Below are positions 44,026-53,312 of a DNA stretch of 53,776 nt, one piece after another. Each line of letters begins with the position of its first letter. The stretch's first letter is position 1. The notes under the pieces were generated by a model. That model was given only the letters and a program-made list of their open reading frames with translations. It searched no databases and was not told the origin of the DNA. Made by a program: the position numbers and the translations under genes. Source of the DNA: Kiloniellaceae bacterium (GTDB lineage: Bacteria > Pseudomonadota > Alphaproteobacteria > Kiloniellales > J153); the NCBI GenBank assembly GCA_021776095.1, contig JAJFGO010000018.1, positions 1-53,776 of the forward strand, given 5' to 3'.

Positions 44026-44970
44026 ATGGAAGTGTTTACTAAGGGCCCTGCTCTAAGCGGTCAGGTGATCAATAAGAATGTTTTGCAATATGCAATTGGC
44101 GCAAAGGAATCGTTCATCGCGGAGGTCGCGCCGGGCGAAATTTTCGAGGTCGAGACAGAGCTCAACATCGGCGGTCACCTGATAAACTCGATCGACGAAA
44201 AGCTCACCGAGTCCGACGTTACCATTCCATTCGTAAATCCGGCCACCGGGCCCATAAGTGTACGCGGCGCCAAGCCGGGAGACATGTTGACCATTAACGT
44301 CATCGAGGTTGGTGTGCATGGTTTGGGTTTCACCGCCCTTTGGCCGGGAATCGGCATATTTCCGGATTGGGTCCGGCGCGAAGAGTTTGGCATTCAGAAC
44401 CGCAACGTGGTGGTGGAAAACGGAGTGGTTCATTGGAGCGACACGTTGAAGCTGGAAGCCAAGCCCATGATCGGTGTGATCGGTGTCGCGCCGGTAGCAG
44501 GCTCCGTGCTGACCATAGACAACGGGACCCATGGCGGAAACATGGACGTCCAGGAGGTCACGAACGGCAACAAGTTGATGATGCCCGTCTTCCAAGAAGG
44601 CGCGTACCTGCATGTTGGCGATGTCCACGCACTCCAAGGCGACGCCGAGTGCAATGGCATGGGTGCGATCGAAATCCGCGGGCACTTACGTTTGCAGGTG
44701 TCACTTTCGCCGGCGCCGCGCCGGCTGACTTGGCCGCGCATCGAGACGCCGACTCACATATGCACCGTGGGTTGCGCCCGCCCGCTTGACGACGCCCTTC
44801 GCATCGCTTTCGAAGAGATGGTCTACTGGCTCGAGGAGGACTACGGAATCGCGGGTCCGGAGGCGTATATGCTGCTGGGCCAGGTGGCAGAGGCTCGCTG
44901 CACGCAGATGGTCAACCCGAAGTTCACCTACATTTGCAAATTTCCAAAGCAGTACCTGCCCCGCCGGTAA
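44026..44970 (+). CDS. Acetamidase/formamidase family protein
   Basis: This is a 314-residue protein of the FmdA/AmdA family, which hydrolyses short amides to acid and ammonia. Family features are the N-terminal beta-rich part (GEIFEVETELNIGGHL), PGDMLTINVIEV, the GTHGGNMDV metal-site segment and YLHVGDVHALQGDAECNGMGAIE. The ATG follows GGGAGGAATCAA. It directly follows the three ABC transporter genes, so transport and hydrolysis of an amide look coupled. Length is within the normal range of about 300-400. Confidence 0.9.
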   Translation: MEVFTKGPALSGQVINKNVLQYAIGAKESFIAEVAPGEIFEVETELNIGGHLINSIDEKLTESDVTIPFVNPATGPISVRGAKPGDMLTINVIEVGVHGLGFTALWPGIGIFPDWVRREEFGIQNRNVVVENGVVHWSDTLKLEAKPMIGVIGVAPVAGSVLTIDNGTHGGNMDVQEVTNGNKLMMPVFQEGAYLHVGDVHALQGDAECNGMGAIEIRGHLRLQVSLSPAPRRLTWPRIETPTHICTVGCARPLDDALRIAFEEMVYWLEEDYGIAGPEAYMLLGQVAEARCTQMVNPKFTYICKFPKQYLPRR

Positions 44971-45120
44971 CGCCGGCTCCGCCGTTTTCAGCTTCGGCCA
45001 AAACGCGCGCCGCCGCTTGCTTTGGCCCGTGGATTTGGGTGAAATGGCCGCAAGATCGATGGCATGTCCGTTTCCGCGTGGACGCCGCAGCAAGAACAAA
45101 CGTGAAGGGAGGCCGGTCCT

Positions 45121-46515
45121 ATGACCCGCGACGGGGCGATTGCGCGTGCCACCGACTATTTCGATAGTGGCGGCTACTTCGACGATTTGGCGCGCCGGGT
45201 CGCGATCCATACGGAAAGCCAGGAGCCCTCTCAGAAGCCGGAGCTGTACCGCTATCTGCGCGAGGAGATGACGCCGACCCTGGAGCCGCTCGGTTTCGAA
45301 TGCGAGATCTTCGACAACCCGGTCGAACGCGGCGGACCGTTCCTGGTCGCCCGGCGGCGCGAGGGCGACGACCTGCCGACCATGATGAGCTACGGCCACG
45401 GCGATGTCGTGCGCGGCTACGACGCCCAGTGGCGCGAGGGCCTCAATCCCTGGATCCTGAGCAAGGAGGGCAACCGCTGGTACGGCCGGGGCACCGCCGA
45501 CAACAAGGGCCAGCATTCGATCAACATCGCGGCCATGTCATGCGTGCTCAAGGAACGTGGCCACCTGGGCTTCAACACGGTGATCCTGATCGAGACCAGC
45601 GAGGAAAACGGCTCGCCCGGCCTGCGCGAATTCTGCGCCGGCCATAAGGATCTGTTCGGTGCCGACGTCTTCATCGCCTCCGACGGGCCGCGCCTGGCAC
45701 CGGACCGGCCGACCGTCTTCATGGGCTCGCGCGGGGTTTTCAATTTCGACCTCAAGGTGGACTTGCGCGCGGGCGGCCACCATTCCGGCAACTGGGGCGG
45801 CCTGCTGGCCAATCCGGGGATCATTCTGGCCCACGCCATTGCCAGTCTGACCAGCGCCAGCGGCGAAATCCTGGTGCCCGAGTGGCGGCCCCCGGCGATT
45901 CCCAATTCCGTGCGCCATGCGGTTGCCGATCTGGAGATCGACGGCGGCGAGAACGCGCCGGAAATCGATCCCGGCTGGGGCGAGCCGGGCCTGCGTGAGG
46001 CGGAAAAGGTTTTCGCCTGGAACAGCTTCGAGGTTCTGGCCTTCAAGACCGGCAATCCGGACAACCCGGTCAACGCGATTCCGCCGCGCGCCAGCGCCCA
46101 TTGCCACATCCGCTATGTGGTGCCGAGCGATCCCGCGACCTTCGTGCCGGGCCTGCGCCGGCACCTGGACGCGCACGGCTTTTCCATGGTCGAGATCGAG
46201 CCGGCGGCCGATATCATGGCGGCGACCCGCCTGGACCCGGATCATCCCTGGGCGCGCTGGTCGATCGCCTCGCTCGAGGCGACCTCGGACAAGAAAGTCG
46301 CGGTGTTGCCGAATCTGGGCGGTTCCCTGCCCAACGACGTCTTCTCGGACGTGCTCGCCCTGCCGACGATCTGGGTGCCCCATTCCTACGCCTCCTGCTC
46401 GCAGCACGCGCCCGACGAGCATATTCTCGAAGGCACCTCGTTGGAGGGCCTGCAAATCATGACTGGACTGTTTTGGGATCTGGGCCTGCCCGGCACGCCC
46501 GCCGGCAATGCCTGA
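45121..46515 (+). CDS. M20-family metallopeptidase
   Basis: This is a 464-residue dinuclear zinc amidohydrolase of the ArgE/DapE/carboxypeptidase G2 group. Metal ligands and catalytic residues are visible: H93 and D95 (GHGDVV), bridging D127 (GRGTADNKGQH), catalytic E161 with E162 (TSEENGSP), D188 (ASDGP) and a His near the C-terminus (VPHSYASCSQHAPDEH). It cleaves an amide or dipeptide bond. It overlaps or abuts an amidase gene and begins a rightward series of hydrolases, about 150 bp after the formamidase gene. Confidence 0.92.
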   Translation: MTRDGAIARATDYFDSGGYFDDLARRVAIHTESQEPSQKPELYRYLREEMTPTLEPLGFECEIFDNPVERGGPFLVARRREGDDLPTMMSYGHGDVVRGYDAQWREGLNPWILSKEGNRWYGRGTADNKGQHSINIAAMSCVLKERGHLGFNTVILIETSEENGSPGLREFCAGHKDLFGADVFIASDGPRLAPDRPTVFMGSRGVFNFDLKVDLRAGGHHSGNWGGLLANPGIILAHAIASLTSASGEILVPEWRPPAIPNSVRHAVADLEIDGGENAPEIDPGWGEPGLREAEKVFAWNSFEVLAFKTGNPDNPVNAIPPRASAHCHIRYVVPSDPATFVPGLRRHLDAHGFSMVEIEPAADIMAATRLDPDHPWARWSIASLEATSDKKVAVLPNLGGSLPNDVFSDVLALPTIWVPHSYASCSQHAPDEHILEGTSLEGLQIMTGLFWDLGLPGTPAGNA

Positions 46516-46528
46516 GGAGACTCGCCGA

Positions 46529-47962
46529 ATGACGGAACCGTGCGATCTTGACGCCGTGGAATTGCGCCGACAGATCGGCATCAAGGAGATCTCCCCGGTT
46601 GAGCTGCTAGAAAGTTGTGTCGCCCGCATAGAGGCGGTCAACCCGGCGCTCAACGCGGTGGTTGCCCTCGATCTGGAGAGGGCCCGCGCCGAGGCCAAAG
46701 TCGCCGAACAGGCGGTGCGCGACGGCGAAGACCTGGGTCCCCTTCATGGCCTGCCGGTTGGCATCAAGGACCTGACGGCAACCGCTGGTCTGCGTACGAC
46801 CTATGGCTCGCGCATTTACGAAAACAATGTGCCCGATGCCGATGAGCAGATTGTCCGCGATATCCGCGATGCCGGGGGCATTGTTATCGGTAAGACCAAC
46901 ACCCCGGAGTTCGGTGCCGGTGCCAATACCCGCAACGCCGTCTATGGCGCGACCGGCAATCCTTTCGATCCGAATTTGACTTGCGGCGGTTCCTCCGGCG
47001 GTTCAGCGGTCGCGCTGGCGGCCGGCATGATGCCGCTCGCCACCGGTTCCGATTTGGGCGGCAGCCTGCGCACCCCGGCCGGGTTCTGCGGTGTGGTCGG
47101 GTTTCGCCCGACCCCGGGAACCGTGCCCGACGACCAGCGTTTGGTGGGTCTTTCACCCTTCTCAGTCGACGGGCCGATGGGCCGCAGCGTGGCGGATACA
47201 GCGCTTCTGTTGTCGGCGATTGCGGGCGAGGACCCACGCGATCCCTTTTCCCGTGTCCTCGATCCCGCGTTGTTCGGCCGGCCCCAAACTCTCGATCTAT
47301 CCAGCTTGAGGGTCGCAATTTCGACCGACTTGGGATGCGCAGCTATCGAAAGCGATATCCGCGCCACCTTCGCCGCGCGCATGGCGAAGATCGCGCCGCT
47401 CTTCGCGACGTGCGATGCGCGCGATCCGGACCTGGGGCCGGTGCACGAGGCCTTCGAGATTCTGCGCGGGGTGAATTTCGTCGCGGCACATAAGGAGCGC
47501 TTGGAGAAACACCGCGATATCCTGGGCCCGAACGTGATCGACAATACGGAGCGGGGGCTGAAATACAGCGCTGCCGATGTGGCCTGGGCCCATGTCGAAC
47601 AGGCCAAGCTTTATCGCCGCTTTGTCGCGCTGTTGGACGAGGTCGACATCTTGATATGCCCGGCCTGTTCGGTTTCGCCCTTTCCCCATTCACAGTGGGC
47701 GGTCAGCGAGATCGACGGCCAGAAAATGGAAACCTACATTCGCTGGATGGCGATTACCTATGGGATGACCATGACCATCCATCCGATCGCGGTCATCCCC
47801 TGCGGACTCGATCCGCACGGCCTGCCATTCGGCATTCAGATCGTCGGACGATACCAGGGCGACGCCGAACTCTTGGCCATCGCGCACAGCCTTGAGGTTG
47901 CCATGGCGCGTGACAAGGACCTGGCGCGGCCGGTTCCGGATCTTGCCAAGCTGCGCACCTAA
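46529..47962 (+). CDS. Amidase signature family enzyme
   Basis: This is a 477-residue amidase with the Ser-cisSer-Lys triad: K80 (PVGIKDL), S155 (CGGSSGGSA) and nucleophile S179 (GSDLGGSLR). The ATG at 46529 has GAGGAG upstream and lies 13 bp after the M20 gene. Substrates of this family range from simple amides to peptides and urea derivatives. With M20, M81 and gamma-glutamyl enzymes next to it, this gene probably belongs to an operon that takes apart a compound with several C-N bonds. Confidence 0.92.
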   Translation: MTEPCDLDAVELRRQIGIKEISPVELLESCVARIEAVNPALNAVVALDLERARAEAKVAEQAVRDGEDLGPLHGLPVGIKDLTATAGLRTTYGSRIYENNVPDADEQIVRDIRDAGGIVIGKTNTPEFGAGANTRNAVYGATGNPFDPNLTCGGSSGGSAVALAAGMMPLATGSDLGGSLRTPAGFCGVVGFRPTPGTVPDDQRLVGLSPFSVDGPMGRSVADTALLLSAIAGEDPRDPFSRVLDPALFGRPQTLDLSSLRVAISTDLGCAAIESDIRATFAARMAKIAPLFATCDARDPDLGPVHEAFEILRGVNFVAAHKERLEKHRDILGPNVIDNTERGLKYSAADVAWAHVEQAKLYRRFVALLDEVDILICPACSVSPFPHSQWAVSEIDGQKMETYIRWMAITYGMTMTIHPIAVIPCGLDPHGLPFGIQIVGRYQGDAELLAIAHSLEVAMARDKDLARPVPDLAKLRT

Positions 47963-47974
47963 GGGAAAGTTTTC

Positions 47975-49456
47975 ATGACTCGGAACATTCTGATCGCCGG
48001 TTTCAAGCACGAGACAAACACCTTTTCCGAACGCCCTGCCGACTTGGCCGCCTACCAGGCTCGCGGTCTGTACCGTGGCGAGGCGATACCCGAAGCGTTT
48101 CGCGGTACGCGCACCGAAATCGCCGGCTTCATGGAAGCCTGCGCACGGCATGACTGGACACCTATCTTCGGTACGGTCGGTGACGCCACGCCCTCCGGCC
48201 CGGTGTCGCGGGATGCCTTCGAGACAATCGTCGGGGAGATTGTGGACGCGGCGCAGGCCGAGCCCCTGGACGGTATCCTGCTCCAGCTTCATGGCGCTAT
48301 GGTCGCCGAACATCTGGATGACGGCGAAGGTGCCTTGTTGGAACGCCTGCGGGGGGCCTTGGGCCGCGAGGTGCCAATCGCGGTCACCCTCGACCTGCAC
48401 GCCAATGTGACCGACAAGATGGCGGCCTTGGCCGACGTCATCGTGTCATACCGGACCTATCCGCACGTCGACATGCATGAGGTCGCGACGGAGGCGGCGG
48501 ATATTCTCGCCCGCGCCCTGGCCGGGGAGGTGCACCCCAGCGTGCGGGTCGCGCGCGGGGCCATGCTGGACGGCGCCGATCACGGCCGAACCACCGCCCC
48601 CGGTCCCATGCGCGAAGTGCTGGAAAGCGCCGCACGCTACGAAAAGGAACCGGGCGTGCTCTCGGTCACGGTCAACGCCGGCTTTCCCTGGGCCGACATT
48701 CAGGATGCCGGGCCCAGCGCCGTCGTTGTCGGCGACGGCCGGTCGCCGCGCTATGGCGAGATTGCGGAGTCCCTAATCGCCGAGATCTGGGACAGCCGGC
48801 ACCGCACGACCGTGGAAAGCGTCGACGCGGCCGTGGCCATGGACCTAGTGCGCCAGGCCGGCGCCGGAACGCCGCCGGTCGTGCTGGCCGACTTTGCCGA
48901 TAATCCCGGCGGCGGCGGTTACGGCGACGCGACCGGTCTGCTTGGCGCCATGATCGCGGCCGATCTGCAAGATGCCGCCTTCGCGATGATCTACGATCCC
49001 GAGGCGGCCGCGATCTGCCACCAAGCCGGCGAGGGAACGGAGGTTTCACTTAAGCTCGGGGGCAAGACCGATCCGAAATTCGGTGCGCCGCTCGATGTGC
49101 GCGGCACGGTGGCGCGCTTGACCGACGGTCGCGTCGTCCTGGACGGTCCCATGGCTAAAGGGCTCAAGATCAACATGGGCCCCAGCGCGGTCTTGCGCGT
49201 CGGCGGTGTCGATATCGTTGTCGCAAGTGGCCGCTACCAGGCCTTGGATCGACAATATTTTTTGCACGCCGGAATCGACCCGGCGCGAAAGTCCGTGATC
49301 GCGGTCAAATCGGCTCAGCACTTCCGGGCCGCTTTCGCCCCCATAGCGCGCGAGATTATCGTGGTCGATTCGGGCGGCGGCCTGACCTCCAACGATTTTC
49401 GGGCCTTGACCTATACCAAGGTGCGGCGACCGGTTTACCCCTTAGACCTGGAATAA
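47975..49456 (+). CDS. M81-family metallopeptidase (microcystinase C / MlrC-like)
   Basis: This is a 493-residue protein of the MlrC family. The zinc site is formed by D140 and H142 (TLDLHANVTD) with H164/H168 in YPHVDMHE. MlrC cleaves linear peptides from cyclic peptide toxins, but most family members are of unknown substrate. It starts 12 bp after the amidase stop and ends 12 bp before the gamma-glutamyltransferase gene, so it is part of the operon. There is no signal peptide, so it acts in the cytoplasm on imported material. Confidence 0.92.
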   Translation: MTRNILIAGFKHETNTFSERPADLAAYQARGLYRGEAIPEAFRGTRTEIAGFMEACARHDWTPIFGTVGDATPSGPVSRDAFETIVGEIVDAAQAEPLDGILLQLHGAMVAEHLDDGEGALLERLRGALGREVPIAVTLDLHANVTDKMAALADVIVSYRTYPHVDMHEVATEAADILARALAGEVHPSVRVARGAMLDGADHGRTTAPGPMREVLESAARYEKEPGVLSVTVNAGFPWADIQDAGPSAVVVGDGRSPRYGEIAESLIAEIWDSRHRTTVESVDAAVAMDLVRQAGAGTPPVVLADFADNPGGGGYGDATGLLGAMIAADLQDAAFAMIYDPEAAAICHQAGEGTEVSLKLGGKTDPKFGAPLDVRGTVARLTDGRVVLDGPMAKGLKINMGPSAVLRVGGVDIVVASGRYQALDRQYFLHAGIDPARKSVIAVKSAQHFRAAFAPIAREIIVVDSGGGLTSNDFRALTYTKVRRPVYPLDLE

Positions 49457-49468
49457 GGAAGTTCGACT

Positions 49469-51076
49469 ATGACACACGGCATGGTCTGCGCGCCGCAGCC
49501 TGAGGCGGTCGAGGCCGGGGTTCTGGCCTTGAAAAAGGGCGGCAACGCGGTCGATGCCGCGATCGCCTGCGCTTTGATGCAGACGGTGGTCGATCCGCAG
49601 ATGTGCGGCATCGCCGGGTTCGGCAGCCTTCAGGTCTATCTGCCCGGGCGCGGCGTCCATACCATGATCGATTTCCATGGCCGGGCGCCTGCTAAGACCA
49701 CGCCGAACATGTGGCAGGACCTTTTGGAATACGAGTCCGAGGACGGTTTCGGTTTCATCCTCAAGGGCCGTTTGAACGATCTAGGCTATCAGGCCGTGAC
49801 CACGCCGGGCAGCCTCAAGGCCTTCCACGAGGCCTTGACCCGCTTCGGCACCTTATCGTGGCGCGAGGTTGTGGAACCTGCGGCCGCCATGGCCGAGGCG
49901 GGCTTCATGGTTCGGCCTCATGTGTACGATTTTTGGACTCGGAAAGAGACCCTCGGGCTGGCCGATCATATCGAGCGCCTGCGCCATACCCCGGCTGGAC
50001 GGCGGATCTATTTCGACCGGAACGGCGATCTGCTTCAGCTCGGCGCGACCCTGCGTAACCCCGATATGGCGCGCAGCCTGCGGCGCATCGCGGATGAGGG
50101 GCCGGGGGTTTTCTACGAAGGTGAAATGGCGCGCGAGATCGCCGACGATTTCGCGGCAAATGGCGGCTTGTTGAACCTTGAAGACTTGGAGAACGTCCGC
50201 ACCGAGGAGGCCGCGCCCATATGGGGCGAATACCGCGGCCACAGGATCGCGACCAACCCGCCGCCCGGCGGCGGGGTCATGGTGCTGCAGATGCTGCACA
50301 TCCTGGAGAACTTCGATCTCGCGGCCATGGGCCATAACTCGCCCGATTACATTCGTATCGTTTCGGAGGCCATGAAACGCGCGACCATAGACAAGGATGC
50401 CCAGGTCGGCGACCCGCGCTTCGTCGACGTGCCCCTGGCGCGCCTCATCGGCAAGGACTACGCGCGCGGCCAGGCGCAGGAGATCGAACGGGGCGAAGTC
50501 GCCCATGTGCCGCGCCTGCAAAAAGGCTACGACATAAAGGACACGACCCATATCTCCGTGGTTGACGAGTCCGGCAACGCGGTCGCCATGACCCACTCCC
50601 TCGGCATGTCATCCGGCGCGATCACCGACGGCCTTGGATTCATGTACAACGGCTGTATGACGGTCTTCGATCCGCGCCCCGGGCGCACCGGCTCCCTGGC
50701 GCCCGGCAAGGCGCGCTTCACGGCCATGTGCCCGACCATGGTATTCAAGGACGACGCCCTGCGCCTGGTGGTCGGTGCGCCCGGCGGTACCTTCATCACC
50801 ATGGGCGTTCTGCAGGCGATCCTGAACGTGATCGATTTCGGCATGTCGGCCAGCGACGCGGTCGCCGCGCCGCGGTTCTGCACGACCAGCGATACCATCG
50901 ACGTGGTCAACCGGATTCCCCATTTCGTGACCGAGGAACTGGAGGCCAAAGGCTATCCGGTGCGGCGCAGCTATCGCACCTACCACTTCGCCGGCGTCCA
51001 CGCGGTCGAGATTCGCGACGGCAAGTTGCACGGCGGCGCCGACCCGGGGCGCGACGGCATGGCCCTGGCCGTCTGA
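49469..51076 (+). CDS. Gamma-glutamyltransferase family protein
   Basis: This is a 535-residue Ntn hydrolase. The autoprocessing nucleophile would be T359 in DTTHISVVDESGNAVAMT, splitting it into large and small chains. The PPGGG segment near 265 and the SSGAITDG loop match the family. It lacks a signal peptide, unlike classical periplasmic GGT, and is somewhat short (usual 560-590). It may therefore hydrolyse a gamma-glutamyl or related amide in the cytoplasm, as in cephalosporin acylase-like or catabolic members. It is the last gene of the hydrolase operon. Confidence 0.92.
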   Translation: MTHGMVCAPQPEAVEAGVLALKKGGNAVDAAIACALMQTVVDPQMCGIAGFGSLQVYLPGRGVHTMIDFHGRAPAKTTPNMWQDLLEYESEDGFGFILKGRLNDLGYQAVTTPGSLKAFHEALTRFGTLSWREVVEPAAAMAEAGFMVRPHVYDFWTRKETLGLADHIERLRHTPAGRRIYFDRNGDLLQLGATLRNPDMARSLRRIADEGPGVFYEGEMAREIADDFAANGGLLNLEDLENVRTEEAAPIWGEYRGHRIATNPPPGGGVMVLQMLHILENFDLAAMGHNSPDYIRIVSEAMKRATIDKDAQVGDPRFVDVPLARLIGKDYARGQAQEIERGEVAHVPRLQKGYDIKDTTHISVVDESGNAVAMTHSLGMSSGAITDGLGFMYNGCMTVFDPRPGRTGSLAPGKARFTAMCPTMVFKDDALRLVVGAPGGTFITMGVLQAILNVIDFGMSASDAVAAPRFCTTSDTIDVVNRIPHFVTEELEAKGYPVRRSYRTYHFAGVHAVEIRDGKLHGGADPGRDGMALAV

Positions 51077-51182
51077 CAAGTATTATTGGGGCTGTTTTGC
51101 CACACCGCACCCCTTTCGTGGGGGCTATCGTCAGGAAACCCGTTGCCCGGATTGCGCTGGGTGTTGCGCTTGTGCTCTCGTC

Positions 51183-51214
51183 ATCCCGGAAGCCGCCTGG
51201 CGGCTATCCGGGAT
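51183..51214. repeat. 32-bp hairpin repeat, left of GIY-YIG gene
   Basis: ATCCCGGA and TCCGGGAT arms (with further pairing inside) enclose a TGG loop. It shares its ends TCGTCATCCCGGA and ATCCGGGATCTT with the hairpin at 51566-51597, which lies in inverted orientation. It also lies just after the GIY-YIG stop and could terminate it. Confidence 0.8.
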
Positions 51215-51227
51215 CTTTGACTGAGAA

Positions 51228-51524
51228 TCAGGGCCGGGCAATGCGGTCATGAAGATTGCGCCATTCTGGATTGACGGATTCGATCAACTCTTCCTTCCAA
51301 GCCCGACGCCAACGTTTCAGACGCTTCTCGCGTTCGATCGCATACTCTGCCGTTGCATGCTCCTCGAAATAGACCAACCGCTTGATCCAATACCGGTGGG
51401 TGAAACTATCGGCTTGCCCTTCTTTGTGTTGCCAAATCCGGCGAACTAAGTCGCTAGTCACGCCGACATAGATTGCGCCTTTAGGTTTGCTGGCAAGGAT
51501 ATAGACGTAGAACCGTTTTCCCAT
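51228..51524 (-). CDS. Single-domain GIY-YIG endonuclease
   Basis: This is a 98-residue protein made of the GIY-YIG nuclease domain only, UvrC N-terminal/Slx1-like. The motif pair is FYVYIL (residues 5-10) and IYVGVTSDLVRR (18-29); the conserved Glu and further residues are in TAEYAIEREKRLKRWRRAWK. ATG 51524 is the natural domain start. Proteins of this small family are common in alphaproteobacteria and of unknown role. The gene is enclosed by two inverted copies of a hairpin repeat. Confidence 0.88.
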   Translation of the reverse strand: MGKRFYVYILASKPKGAIYVGVTSDLVRRIWQHKEGQADSFTHRYWIKRLVYFEEHATAEYAIEREKRLKRWRRAWKEELIESVNPEWRNLHDRIARP

Positions 51525-51565
51525 CGCAAGAGCGCGAACCTCGAACCGGTCAGCCCAGTCAGAAG

Positions 51566-51597
51566 ATCCCGGATCGATGCTGTGCATCGTCCGGGAT
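51566..51597. repeat. 32-bp hairpin repeat, right of GIY-YIG gene
   Basis: ATCCCGGATCGATGC and GCATCGTCCGGGAT arms surround a TGT loop. It is the inverted partner of the hairpin at 51183-51214, and the two bracket the GIY-YIG gene. Confidence 0.8.
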
Positions 51598-51720
51598 GAC
51601 GAAAACCCTTATTGCACCAGCCGACGTTTGCCGCGATTAGGTGCCATCGTTGTCTCGGAATGTCGCAGCGCGGCAGTCCGGAAGTTTTCCCGCATGGTGG
51701 CAGCCATAGGACCGGCGCGG

Positions 51721-53160
51721 TTACACCGCGCCCGATTGGGTGACGAACTTGGTCGAGAGATAGGCGTCCAAGCCTTCGATACCGCCTTCTGATCCGTAAC
51801 CGCTTTCCTTCACCCCGCCGAAGGGCGTCTCCGGCATGGAGATGGCGAAGCTGTTCAGCCCGACCAAGCCGGTCTTGAGGGCGGCGCCGACCCGCGCCGA
51901 GGTCTCGGCCGAGTTTGTGAAGGCGTAACCGGCCAAGCCGAAGGGCAGGCGGTTGGCCTGATGCACAGCCTCGTCGAAGGTCTTGAACGACACGACCGGC
52001 GCAACCGGGCCGAAGGGCTCGTCGTTCATGACCTTGGCGTCCTCCGGCACGTCGGCCAGAATCGTCGGGGCGTAGAAAAAACCGCTGTTGCCGATCCGCT
52101 CGCCGCCGGTCTTCAGGGTGGCGCCGCGCCCAACCGCGTCGCGCACCAGGCCGTCGATGGCATCCAGTCGGCGGGCGTTGGCCAGCGGGCCCATCTCGGT
52201 GCCGGCCTCCAGGCCGTCGCCGACCTTCAGCGCCTTGGCTTTCTCCGTGAAGGCCTCGACGAAATCGCCGTAAATCCGTTCCTGGACGAAAAAGCGGGTC
52301 GGACTGACGCAAACCTGTCCGGCATTGCGGAACTTGCCGGCGACCGACATGGCCGCCGCCTTGTCGACGTCCACGTCGTCGAACACGATTACCGGGCCGT
52401 GGCCGCCCAGTTCCATGGTGACCCGTTTCATACCGTCGGCGGCCAGTCGGGTCAGGTGCTTGCCCACAGGGACCGAGCCCGTGAAGGACACCTTCTTGAT
52501 GATGTCCGAGGCGATCAGGAACTCGGAAATCTCGGCCGGGACCCCGAACACCATGTTCAGAACACCCTTCGGCAAGCCCGCTTCCTCAAGCGCGCGGGCG
52601 ATCGCCAAGGCGCCGGCCGGGGTTTCCTCCGACGGTTTGATGATGAGCGTGCAGCCGGCGGCCAAAGCGCCGCCGATCTTGCGCGCCGGGGTGACCGCCG
52701 GGAAATTCCAGGGCGTGAAGGCCGCGACCGGCCCGACCGGCTCCTTGACCATCATCTGGTTCAAAATTGTGGGCATAGAGGTCGGAATAACCCGGCCGTA
52801 GGCGCGTTTCCCCTCCTCCGCATACCAGTCCAGGATGTCGGCGCTGACCGCGGTCTCGATCTTGGTCTCGCCCAGCGGTTTGCCCTGCTCCAGGGTCATG
52901 TGGCGGGCGATTTCGTCGGCCCTTTGGCGCATGATCTCGGCCGCGCCGCGCAGGATGCGGCTGCGTTCTTTCGGCAGGGTCGCGGCCCAATCGGCCTGGG
53001 CCCGCGCCACCGCGCCCAGGGCCGCCTCAAGGTCCGGGCGCTCGGCCACCGGCAGTTCGCCCAGGATCTGTTCGTTCGCCGGGTTAATGACCGCCTCGCG
53101 CCGCCTGCCCGTGCCCTGGGTCCAGGCCCCGTCGATCAGCATCTGTAGTTCTGCGTACAT
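51721..53160 (-). CDS. NAD(P)-dependent aldehyde dehydrogenase, succinate-semialdehyde type
   Basis: This is a 479-residue ALDH. Catalytic residues are N152 (PWNFP), K175 (KPSEE), E250 (TMELGGHGP) and C284 (GQVCVSPTR), the nucleophile. Overall pattern (MTLEQGKPLGET, PFGGVKESGYGSEGG) is that of the GabD-like NAD(P)-dependent succinate-semialdehyde dehydrogenase group, which takes short semialdehydes to acids. The exact aldehyde is unknown. It is transcribed leftward, separate from the hydrolase operon, and may act on aldehydes from the amine-oxidising FAD enzymes. Confidence 0.9.
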   Translation of the reverse strand: MYAELQMLIDGAWTQGTGRRREAVINPANEQILGELPVAERPDLEAALGAVARAQADWAATLPKERSRILRGAAEIMRQRADEIARHMTLEQGKPLGETKIETAVSADILDWYAEEGKRAYGRVIPTSMPTILNQMMVKEPVGPVAAFTPWNFPAVTPARKIGGALAAGCTLIIKPSEETPAGALAIARALEEAGLPKGVLNMVFGVPAEISEFLIASDIIKKVSFTGSVPVGKHLTRLAADGMKRVTMELGGHGPVIVFDDVDVDKAAAMSVAGKFRNAGQVCVSPTRFFVQERIYGDFVEAFTEKAKALKVGDGLEAGTEMGPLANARRLDAIDGLVRDAVGRGATLKTGGERIGNSGFFYAPTILADVPEDAKVMNDEPFGPVAPVVSFKTFDEAVHQANRLPFGLAGYAFTNSAETSARVGAALKTGLVGLNSFAISMPETPFGGVKESGYGSEGGIEGLDAYLSTKFVTQSGAV

Positions 53161-53312
53161 GGTTCACCTGCCGTAGGTTGAGATCTAGATGGGGCTGACT
53201 GCCCGCCCCCAGCTTGCGCCCAAGATTCCACGGGCGCGCGGCACTGTCGAGGCGCCTGCGCGCATGGCAGGGATGCGACGAGCGGGGTTGAAATTACCGC
53301 CTGAGCGGTGCC

